Part shown: piece after piece, positions 1 through 5,083 of the stretch
Layout: every line of letters begins with the position of its first letter
How positions within the stretch are numbered: the first letter of the stretch is position 1
Source: an uncultured Eggerthella sp.
GTDB lineage: Bacteria > Actinomycetota > Coriobacteriia > Coriobacteriales > Eggerthellaceae
Assembly (NCBI GenBank): GCA_900544455.1
Contig: UQVJ01000094.1
Coordinates: 1-6,492, forward strand
Direction: 5' to 3'
DNA: 6,492 bases
Notes under the pieces: generated by a model
The model's database searches: none
Seen by the model: only the letters and a program-made list of their open reading frames with translations
Told to the model about the DNA's origin: nothing
Translations under genes and position numbers: made by a program

Positions 1-1527
1 GATGCCGTTGCACATGGCCTTGATGTCCTCGGACTTCACGACGTTCTTGCCGTCGATGCCGGGCACGTCGATGGGGATGATGCCGCCGCCGGGCGAGACG
101 ATGACCTGGTCGGGGTTCAGGGCGCGCAGGGTGTCCACGTCGACCTTGGTGTTCAGCTTGATCTCGATGTTGGGATGAAGCTTCATCTCCTCGTTCCAGT
201 AGGAGACCAAAGGCTCAATGTTGGCATTGAGCACCTGGGCCATGGTCAGCAGGCCGGCGAGTTTGTCGGACTTCTCAAGCACGGTCACCTTGTGCCCGCG
301 CTCGGCCGCCACGCGGGCCGCCTCCAGGCCGCCAGGACCCGCGCCCACGACGGCGATGTGCTGTTTCTCGGTGGCGGGCTTGTCCTGGGGCAGGCCCACT
401 TCCACGCCCTCCCACACGTTCGCGTTCACCGAGCACTGGCAGGGCTTGCCGATGAAGATGTTGTCCAGGCAGCGAGAGCAAACGATGCAGGGACGAACTT
501 CTTCGGAGCGACCCTCGGCAACCTTGATGCCGATCTCGGGCTCTGCGATCCAGTGACGAGCCATACCAGCTGCGTCGCCAGAACCGTCAGCGAGGATCTT
601 CTCGCAAACGTCGAGGTGGTTGATACGGGTGCCAGGGAAGCAGGGCAGAGAAGTGTACTTCTTAGCTTCCTTGGACAGGTAGATGAACTCACCTTCGGGA
701 ACGAGCTGGTTAGCAACGGGGCGAGGAGCCTCATGGAAGCCAGCCTGGATGGACCAAGCGTCGATGCCGTGAGCCTCTACAACCTCGATGACCTCCTTGA
801 GGTCTTCAACGCGCTGGCCGCCAGGCATAAGGTCGTCTGCAGAGTAACGAACGAGGATCGGGTAATCTTCGCCGCACTGCTTGTGGATCTCATCGATGAT
901 GTCGGTGAGGAGCTTACAACGACCCTTGGTGTCTCCGCCGTACTCGTCGGTACGATGGTTGGAGTACTTGGAAATGAAGCGCATAACCATGTAGCCAATG
1001 CCTGCATGGATCTCGATGATATCGATGCCAGCCTTCTGGCAGCGCTTAGCAGCATCGCCGTACTGCTTTACAACGAGCTGGATCTCTTCCTTGGTGAATT
1101 CCTTTTCAGGCATGCCAACGAAGGGGCCGGAAGCAACGTCGATAGAAGGGGCATAGGAGTGAAGCTCGTCTTCACCCGTTGCACGCCACTCGTAGCAAAG
1201 CTGCAGCTGAGCAGCGAGCTTTGCGCCATGCTTGTGGCAAACCTCAGCGGTACGGGTAAGGCCAGGGATGAAGCAATCGTCCCAAACGCCTACAGCGCCG
1301 GTGGTGGTGTGGTACTTGGGGTGAGTGTCGAAAACGTCGCAAACGTAGCAAGAGCCGAGCTCGATCAGAGCGGCACCGCCCTTTGCGCGCTGCTCGTAAA
1401 AGTCTACGAGGTCATCGCCAACATGATAGTTGTCGGTCTTTTCGATGGTCATTGGCAGCATGACAAAGCGATTTCGCAGTTCCACGTTGCCGATCTTAAA
1501 CGGCTTGTTCAGTAATTCGTACTTCAC
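1..1527 (-). CDS. Old Yellow Enzyme-type NADH:flavin oxidoreductase / 2-enoate reductase with Fe-S cluster (3' end cut by window edge)
   Basis: The 509 codons from GTG at 1527 to the window edge have no stop. Relatives (2,4-dienoyl-CoA reductase FadH, trimethylamine dehydrogenase, BaiCD/BaiH) have about 640-730 residues, so the C-terminus is missing. Residues 1 to about 335 form the FMN barrel: an N-terminal FKIGNVELRNRFVMLPM, a KGGAALIELG strand, then IEIHAGIGYM (H174, Y179) and NHRTDEYGG. An Fe-S motif follows with C347, C350, C353, C363 and C365; the CxxCxxC spacing matches trimethylamine dehydrogenase more than FadH. GAGPGG at 395-400 starts the FAD/NAD-binding Rossmann domain. The family transfers hydride from NAD(P)H through flavins and the cluster to an activated C=C bond, usually in the cytoplasm. 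The start is fixed by AGGAAAGGGG seven bases upstream and an in-frame TAG just before it. Position 177 is Ile where the family has His/Asn. Codon usage switches sharply near 424-483. The substrate is unknown; an enoyl-CoA or enoate is an inference. Confidence 0.93.
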   Translation of the reverse strand, partial: MKYELLNKPFKIGNVELRNRFVMLPMTIEKTDNYHVGDDLVDFYEQRAKGGAALIELGSCYVCDVFDTHPKYHTTTGAVGVWDDCFIPGLTRTAEVCHKHGAKLAAQLQLCYEWRATGEDELHSYAPSIDVASGPFVGMPEKEFTKEEIQLVVKQYGDAAKRCQKAGIDIIEIHAGIGYMVMRFISKYSNHRTDEYGGDTKGRCKLLTDIIDEIHKQCGEDYPILVRYSADDLMPGGQRVEDLKEVIEVVEAHGIDAWSIQAGFHEAPRPVANQLVPEGEFIYLSKEAKKYTSLPCFPGTRINHLDVCEKILADGSGDAAGMARHWIAEPEIGIKVAEGRSEEVRPCIVCSRCLDNIFIGKPCQCSVNANVWEGVEVGLPQDKPATEKQHIAVVGAGPGGLEAARVAAERGHKVTVLEKSDKLAGLLTMAQVLNANIEPLVSYWNEEMKLHPNIEIKLNTKVDVDTLRALNPDQVIVSPGGGIIPIDVPGIDGKNVVKSEDIKAMCNGI

Positions 1528-1534
1528 GTCGCAG

Positions 1535-1544
1535 CCCCTTTCCT
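1535..1544 (-). promoter_or_regulatory. Ribosome binding site that fixes the GTG start of the flavin reductase
   Basis: On the minus strand AGGAAAGGGG lies seven bases before the GTG at 1527. An in-frame TAG overlaps its upstream side, so no longer start is possible. Confidence 0.8.
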
Positions 1545-1575
1545 AAGAACATAAGATGTGAACCTCTGAGAGCAG

Positions 1576-1581
1576 ATTAGA
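1576..1581 (-). promoter_or_regulatory. Candidate -10 element (TCTAAT) for the flavin reductase
   Basis: Reading the minus strand, TCTAAT matches TATAAT at five of six positions and would start transcription about 40 bases before the GTG. No good -35 hexamer sits 16-18 bases upstream. The palindrome at 1593-1610 covers that area, which would fit either an operator or an activator-dependent promoter. This is a weak call by eye. Confidence 0.25.
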
Positions 1582-1592
1582 CATAGCTGGCA

Positions 1593-1610
1593 CAATTCGT
1601 TTCCGAATAT
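1593..1610 (-). promoter_or_regulatory. Candidate operator, copy 1 (ATTCG-N4-CGAAT palindrome)
   Basis: The minus strand reads ATATTCGGAAACGAATTG. The same sequence without the central AA occurs in opposite orientation at 1718-1733. The site sits just upstream of the candidate -10 of the flavin reductase, where a repressor or activator would act. The adjacent TetR protein is the obvious candidate binder, but this is inference. Confidence 0.45.
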
Positions 1611-1717
1611 GAAAACGACGACCTCCCCCTTCTGGAAGCCGCCTACCCTACATACAACGATCTATACCAGTGATGACCAATCGTGAGCACTCCTTCGCGT
1701 AAATTATTGTAAAACAG

Positions 1718-1733
1718 ATATTCGGACGAATTG
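1718..1733 (+). promoter_or_regulatory. Candidate operator, copy 2 (ATTCG-GA-CGAAT palindrome)
   Basis: The plus strand reads ATATTCGGACGAATTG, identical to copy 1 apart from a two-base shorter centre. It is about 125 bp from copy 1, roughly in the middle of the divergent region, so cooperative or looping binding is conceivable. Confidence 0.45.
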
Positions 1734-1753
1734 GCGGCATTATGCATAATTTG

Positions 1754-1777
1754 CGCGATGAGCATCCATTCATCGCG
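1754..1777. promoter_or_regulatory. Inverted repeat, 8-bp arms CGCGATGA / TCATCGCG, 8-base spacer
   Basis: The arms at 1754-1761 and 1770-1777 are perfect. The overall size of 24 bp fits a dimeric helix-turn-helix regulator. It lies 120 bp upstream of the TetR start, so it may be an autoregulatory operator. It differs in sequence from the ATTCG palindromes, so at most one of the two types is likely to be the TetR site. Confidence 0.4.
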
Positions 1778-1897
1778 TATTAGCCAACTAATTGTTGCGA
1801 TAGTTTTTGAATCAACTACTCATTTTCATTGATTTGACCAAAAGAATGCTCGGTAGCGCTAAACTAGCCAAGTATGGAAGGTTGAAAGGATCGGGAA

Positions 1898-2551
1898 ATG
1901 GGAACACTCGACACAAAACTGCTAATTGCCGATGCACTTGTGCAACTCTGCGAGGAGCAGCCGCTGAAGAAGGTTTCCATCAGCGATATCGTTGAACGTA
2001 CGGGCAAGAACCGCAAAACGTTCTACTACCACTTCGAAGACAAGAATGCTCTCATTATTTGGAAGTTCCGATACGATCTGGGACTCGAGCTTCAAAACCG
2101 ATTCCCCGAGAACATCCTGGTTTACAAGAAGGACGAAGACCCTTCTCTTTCGAGCTTCCCGTTCTACATCACGCAGAAATCGGGCGTGCGCTCGCTTGAC
2201 CACTCGAAATTCTTCGACGCCTTTGCCATTGTGCTAGAGCGAAACCGCGCCTTCTACATGCAAGCTTTTGCCGAAACCGGGCCCGCCACCCTGCGCGAGT
2301 ATCTGTACGATCTGTACTTGCCCGCCCTGCGCAACGACATCACCATCATCTTGGCCAACCGCTACCTGCCAGAAGAAAACATCGACTTCTTAAGCGAGTT
2401 CTACACCTGCGCGTTCCTTTCCTATTTCACGCACAAGTGTGAGCAGCCCGGCACCAAGCACCTGATCAGCAACGCAGGGCCTTTTTCCAACATCATCCAC
2501 AGCTCCATGGAAAGCGAAATCAAGGAAGCGCAATTAAGGCGCAACCTATAA
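1898..2551 (+). CDS. TetR/AcrR-family transcriptional regulator
   Basis: This 217-residue protein has a typical TetR length. Residues 1-60 form the DNA-binding domain: a first helix (TKLLIADALVQLCEE), then the helix-turn-helix at about 27-46 ending in the diagnostic TFYYHFEDKNALI. Residues from about 65 to 217 are helical and form the ligand-binding and dimerisation part, which is not conserved enough to name a ligand. The C-terminal pattern (ERNRAFYMQAF at about 114-124, FYTCAFLSYF at about 168-177) resembles the TetR_C_8/DhaS-like group, from memory. GAAAGGA at 1884-1890 lies seven bases before the ATG. The gene is divergent from the flavin reductase and convergent with the acyl-CoA dehydrogenase, which suggests local control of one or both, possibly with an acyl-CoA or enoate ligand. 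That role is inference. Confidence 0.92.
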   Translation: MGTLDTKLLIADALVQLCEEQPLKKVSISDIVERTGKNRKTFYYHFEDKNALIIWKFRYDLGLELQNRFPENILVYKKDEDPSLSSFPFYITQKSGVRSLDHSKFFDAFAIVLERNRAFYMQAFAETGPATLREYLYDLYLPALRNDITIILANRYLPEENIDFLSEFYTCAFLSYFTHKCEQPGTKHLISNAGPFSNIIHSSMESEIKEAQLRRNL

Positions 2552-2555
2552 CGCC

Positions 2556-2576
2556 CGTCCAGCTCAATCTCGGACG
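2556..2576 (+). other. Weak hairpin after the TetR stop codon
   Basis: CGTCC (2556-2560) and GGACG (2572-2576) can pair across an 11-base loop five bases after the TetR TAA. No T-run follows, so it may help mRNA 3' stability or be chance. Between it and 2667 I see nothing supportable. Confidence 0.2.
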
Positions 2577-2667
2577 TTCGTAGCAATATTAACTTGAGTC
2601 GAGCCCGCCCGCGGACGCTCAGAACAGCATCTCTTTGGGAGCAAAATCCATTAATGCCGAGCCCCGT

Positions 2668-2696
2668 CGCGGGTGCTCATGGAGCAACAACCCGCG
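2668..2696. terminator. Bulged hairpin between the convergent TetR and acyl-CoA dehydrogenase genes
   Basis: CGCGGG followed by TGCTC pairs with GAGCA, a four-base bulge ACAA, and CCCGCG. That gives eleven base pairs with an ATG loop. It lies between the 3' ends of two convergent genes, where a bidirectional transcription barrier is expected. No clear T-run follows on either strand, so it may be a factor-dependent or 3'-processing structure rather than a classic intrinsic terminator. Confidence 0.4.
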
Positions 2697-2718
2697 AAAC
2701 CCTGCCAACAGGGCTTTC
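2696..2718. terminator. Hairpin directly after the acyl-CoA dehydrogenase stop (weak bidirectional terminator)
   Basis: GAAACCCTG and CAGGGcTTTC pair around a CCAA loop with one bulged C. The structure starts at the last base of the acyl-CoA dehydrogenase stop codon (2718-2720) and abuts the neighbouring hairpin. The plus strand leaves TTTCTATT after the stem and the minus strand TTTCG, so termination would be modest. Confidence 0.4.
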
Positions 2719-3863
2719 TATTCGTATTCCTCCATGATGAGGGGCGCAGAAATGTACACCATGATCTGATCAGTGCCTTCAGCGATCTGATTGCCACGGC
2801 AATCCTGCCAGATAGTGCTCACTCGAGCACTATCGGTGTAACCCAAACCGCCCAGGATCTGCATAGCGCTGCTTGCCACCTCGGTTGCCGTCTTGGGGAT
2901 GTAGCGCTTCATCAACGCAACCGCCAAACGCTTATCGGACCGGTCGGTTTCAATGGCCCATGCAGCTTGATACAGCATGGAGCGCATCGTGCGCAGCGAC
3001 ACCTCCATGTCAGTAAGCATCTGCTCTACCTGCTGGAATTGCCCGATAGAAACGCCGAACGCCTTTCGCACACGCGCGTTGGCAACCGCGTCTTCCATGG
3101 CAGCTTGCGCCATGCCCAGCGATGCTGCGCACGTGAACACGCGGCCGAATTCCAACATCTTGAACAGGTGGCGGAAGCCCCCTTCGTGACCGCGCAAACG
3201 ATACTCGGGCTTCAACTCAACCTCGTCGAAGGAAACCGATGCAAACGGCACCATCGATTGACCGATCTTGTTGATGGGTACGGCGCGGATGCCTGGTAGA
3301 TCATGCGGAATCAGCCAAAAAGAAAGCGGCGGGTACTTATCTTCGGAAGGCGTGTCCTTGTCAATGGCAGCGCACAGAATGCTTGGCGAATACTCACCGT
3401 TGTTCACATAGGTTTTCTTGCCGTTAAGCACCAAGCGGCCATCGCGCGTTTCAACCGACGTGGTCATGCTCATAGTGTCAGAACCCGCATTCGGCTCAGA
3501 AACGCCTAGCGAAAACATCAAGCGCCCCGTTTGACGGTAGTCTTCCAGCACTCTCGAAGATACCGCCTCATCAGCAAAACCGCCCATAATCTGTAGATTG
3601 AACAGGTCGTTTTGGAAAGGAAGGGCAGCACCTGCACAACGGCAAAGCTCTTCCAGGATAAGCGTTTGCGACATGATGCCCATGCCGTCAGGACACTGAT
3701 CGTCCAGTGCGAAATAGCGATCAACGAAGCCCTTCACCACTTCATCGGGAAGGCCTTGATCTTTTCGCCACTGGAATACCGATTCAGGAGTAAATACCGA
3801 TTCGCCGAATTCGCGAAATGTGGCAATGATGTTCTTCTGATTGTCGGACAAAGCGAAGTCCAC
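2718..3863 (-). CDS. Acyl-CoA dehydrogenase family flavoprotein, CaiA-like (crotonobetainyl-CoA reductase type)
   Basis: This 381-residue protein has the full family length. The N-terminal helical domain opens MDFALSDNQK, close to E. coli CaiA (MDFNLNDEQE, from memory). The FAD-binding signature SEPNAGSD is at 122-129, LNGKKTYVNNG at 146-156 in the beta domain, and RKAFGVSIGQFQ at 266-277. MLYQAAW (296-302) and SAMQILGGLGY (332-342) resemble CaiA. Glu362 in IAEGTDQI is at the usual catalytic-base position. The enzyme would interconvert an acyl-CoA and its 2,3-enoyl-CoA through FAD, with an electron-transfer flavoprotein as partner; none is encoded here. The GTG start is supported by AGGAGGGG at 3868-3875, an in-frame upstream TGA and the N-terminal match. 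The gene follows a CaiD-like crotonase but is separated from it by a terminator, so it needs its own promoter. Direction and substrate are unknown. Confidence 0.92.
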   Translation of the reverse strand: MDFALSDNQKNIIATFREFGESVFTPESVFQWRKDQGLPDEVVKGFVDRYFALDDQCPDGMGIMSQTLILEELCRCAGAALPFQNDLFNLQIMGGFADEAVSSRVLEDYRQTGRLMFSLGVSEPNAGSDTMSMTTSVETRDGRLVLNGKKTYVNNGEYSPSILCAAIDKDTPSEDKYPPLSFWLIPHDLPGIRAVPINKIGQSMVPFASVSFDEVELKPEYRLRGHEGGFRHLFKMLEFGRVFTCAASLGMAQAAMEDAVANARVRKAFGVSIGQFQQVEQMLTDMEVSLRTMRSMLYQAAWAIETDRSDKRLAVALMKRYIPKTATEVASSAMQILGGLGYTDSARVSTIWQDCRGNQIAEGTDQIMVYISAPLIMEEYE

Positions 3864-3911
3864 GGTACCCCTCCTGATAGATTCTTTTCACATTTAAAAG
3901 AATACGGTACC
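3864..3911 (-). promoter_or_regulatory. Structured leader / nested inverted repeat covering the RBS of the acyl-CoA dehydrogenase
   Basis: The inner arms ATTCTTTT (3881-3888) and AAAAGAAT (3896-3903) are perfect, with a seven-base loop. The outer GGTACC copies (3864-3869 and 3906-3911) are self-complementary and can pair with each other. In the transcript this closes a stem right at the GTG, with most of the AGGAGG ribosome binding site in an eleven-base bulge. It could tune translation, or the inner dyad could be a DNA operator. I cannot distinguish these from sequence. Confidence 0.4.
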
Positions 3912-3947
3912 AAAAGGTTCTTACCTATTCCCAAGTTTGACGAAATG

Positions 3948-3963
3948 TAACCTCTCTAGGTTA
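3948..3963. promoter_or_regulatory. Inverted repeat TAACCT-ctct-AGGTTA upstream of the acyl-CoA dehydrogenase
   Basis: The repeat has perfect 6-bp arms and a four-base spacer, about 85 bp before the start codon. A smaller dyad AGGT-tctt-ACCT using the same half-site word lies at 3915-3926. The position suits an operator for the promoter that must lie between the terminator at 4037-4062 and the gene. No convincing -35/-10 pair was recognised around it. Confidence 0.35.
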
Positions 3964-4036
3964 TGACAAAAGTGCAAACCTGCTTATCGAGGCGTCTCGG
4001 CAAATCGAAACACCCCATTTATTAGCTTTTGACCAA

Positions 4037-4062
4037 AAAGGCGCCCCAAACGGAGCGCCTTT
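4037..4062 (-). terminator. Rho-independent terminator of the crotonase gene
   Basis: In the minus-strand transcript AAAGGCGCTCC pairs with GGGGCGCCTTT, eleven pairs with one G-U, around a GTTT loop. The stem runs into five T residues. It begins 23 bases after the crotonase stop codon, so it ends that transcript and separates it from the acyl-CoA dehydrogenase. On the plus strand only TTT follows, so its action should be mainly one-directional. Confidence 0.9.
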
Positions 4063-4085
4063 CATTCAACAAGCCTATTTAATGC

Positions 4086-4874
4086 CTAACGGCCTTTCCA
4101 AACCGGTTCGCGCTTTTCAGCAAACGCTGTTGCGCCCTCGATCTTGTCTTCGCTGTTTTGAGTGATTTGCTCAATTTCCTCGAGTATTTCCCAGCCTCGC
4201 GAAGGATACACCACATTTTCTCCCATGGTTTCGTAGGCGGTTCGTTTCGTGCACTCGATTGCCAAGGGCGCTCCCTTGCAGATCAGCTTCGCCAAAGAAA
4301 TAGCCTCATCAAGCACCCGATCGGGCTCAACGACACGATTTACCAAGAAGCAGTCGAGCGCCTTTTGAGCAGAAAAGGGCTCGCAGGTAAGCATCAATTC
4401 CATGGCTGCTTTTTGCGGCACCATCTGCATAATGCGCATCAGCAAACCGCCGCCTGCAGCAGTAAGGCCACGACGAGGCTCAGGAAGAGAAAACGTCGAT
4501 TCGGTTGAGCAGACCGCCAGATCGCACGCCATAACAACCTCTAAGCCGCCTCCTAAAACACGTCCCTGACATGCCGCGATGATCGGCTTCGAGATATAAC
4601 GCTTGGTCATGCCACAGAACCCGCTTTTCTCATACCCCTCAGGAGCATGATAGGTGCCTGCGGCAATTTCCTTCAGGTCACTCCCGGCGCAGAAGCAATC
4701 GCCGACATTGGTCATGATGCAGCAACGAAGCGAATCGGTTTCATCGAGATGGTCAAAGGCCCAGCACAATTCCTGCCACATTTCGCTATTCATGGCATTC
4801 TTCGCTTTGGGCCTGTTCAGCGTGATGATGTAGATGCCATCACGCTCTTCGGTTTTGATGGTGTTGAACGACAT
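4086..4874 (-). CDS. Enoyl-CoA hydratase/isomerase (crotonase) family protein, CaiD-like
   Basis: This 262-residue protein has the standard crotonase length. It would add water to, or remove it from, a 2-enoyl-CoA / 3-hydroxyacyl-CoA pair. The oxyanion-hole region CAGSDLKE is at 62-69 and the second loop at VLGGGLE (106-112). Glu112 and Glu132 (in LPEPRRG) match the two catalytic glutamates of mitochondrial hydratase. The C-terminus EDKIEGATAFAEKREPVWKG is strikingly like that of E. coli CaiD, from memory. The ATG at 4874 is chosen over an upstream GTG at 5018 because AGGAGGGG precedes it and MSFNTIKTEERDGIYIITLNRP is where family members begin. A run of cysteines (C51, C52, C60, C62) lies near the active site. 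It sits upstream of the CaiA-like gene on the same strand and ends at a strong terminator. A role in carnitine-like metabolism is plausible but not shown, as no CaiB or CaiC partner is present. Confidence 0.93.
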   Translation of the reverse strand: MSFNTIKTEERDGIYIITLNRPKAKNAMNSEMWQELCWAFDHLDETDSLRCCIMTNVGDCFCAGSDLKEIAAGTYHAPEGYEKSGFCGMTKRYISKPIIAACQGRVLGGGLEVVMACDLAVCSTESTFSLPEPRRGLTAAGGGLLMRIMQMVPQKAAMELMLTCEPFSAQKALDCFLVNRVVEPDRVLDEAISLAKLICKGAPLAIECTKRTAYETMGENVVYPSRGWEILEEIEQITQNSEDKIEGATAFAEKREPVWKGR

Positions 4875-4876
4875 AG

Positions 4877-4884
4877 CCCCTCCT
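4877..4884 (-). promoter_or_regulatory. Ribosome binding site that decides the crotonase start
   Basis: AGGAGGGG on the minus strand ends two bases before the ATG (core AGGAGG four bases away). The in-frame GTG at 5018 has no comparable site. The CaiA-like gene uses the same AGGAGGGG word. Confidence 0.8.
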
Positions 4885-5043
4885 CTAAACATGTGATATA
4901 GTCCCGCAGGCAGTTTGCCGCACTTTATTGCAAGCAAACGCCGAGCAATCGCGCTGCCCATAAAGCCCAGGACGGCGGCAGCCGCCCCGACCAAAAATCT
5001 ATAGGCAGGCGCTGGCACCTCGAACGGTGAAAATCCTAGTTGT

Positions 5044-5082
5044 CGGCACCTAATTGCCGCTGCTCTTCAGGGATACACCCTG
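5044..5082 (-). terminator. Tandem small hairpins after the CapA-like gene (weak terminator)
   Basis: On the minus strand CAGGG-TGTAT-CCCTG starts one base after the stop codon of the CapA-like gene. CGGCA-ATTAGG-TGCCG follows, and a TTTT run comes about ten bases later. Each stem has only five pairs, so this is at best a weak terminator and readthrough into the crotonase gene is possible. The rest of 4875-5043 shows no strong promoter; a TATATC near 4895 lacks a -35. Confidence 0.3.
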
Positions 5083-5083
5083 C

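Larger units (their letters stand above)
1528..1897. promoter_or_regulatory. Divergent intergenic control region (370 bp) between flavin reductase and TetR gene
   Basis: The region is AT-richer than the flanking genes and holds no supportable gene. It contains the two ATTCG/CGAAT palindromes (1593-1610 and 1718-1733), the CGCGATGA dyad (1754-1777), a weak dyad CAAC-N5-GTTG (1785-1797) and TAGTT-N8-AACTA (1801-1818). CAACTA also occurs twice as a direct repeat (1785-1790 and 1813-1818). A TetR gene divergent from the gene it controls is a common arrangement, and the promoters for both genes should lie here. The only decent -10 for the reductase is at 1576-1581. No clean -35/-10 pair was found for the TetR gene. 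Confidence 0.7.

Noticed and set aside
175..1515. A 446-codon plus-strand open frame opposite the flavin reductase
   Set aside because: It is a shadow: its protein has no family motifs, while the minus strand encodes a contiguous, motif-complete enzyme with a good ribosome binding site.
1834..1865. TTGACC (1834-1839) with TAAACT (1860-1865) as a TetR promoter
   Set aside because: The spacing is 20 bases, outside the usual range, and no other -10 fits that -35.
1807..1995. A 62-codon plus-strand frame overlapping the TetR start
   Set aside because: Out of frame with the TetR protein, ends inside it, and has no family features; the TetR start with GAAAGGA is better supported.
2673..3299. A 208-codon plus-strand open frame opposite the acyl-CoA dehydrogenase
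   Set aside because: Antisense shadow; the minus strand carries all dehydrogenase signatures.
3800..3810. A third ATTCG-c-CGAAT palindrome as an operator
   Set aside because: It lies inside the acyl-CoA dehydrogenase coding region, has a one-base centre and lacks the conserved flanks of the two intergenic copies; likely chance in codons.
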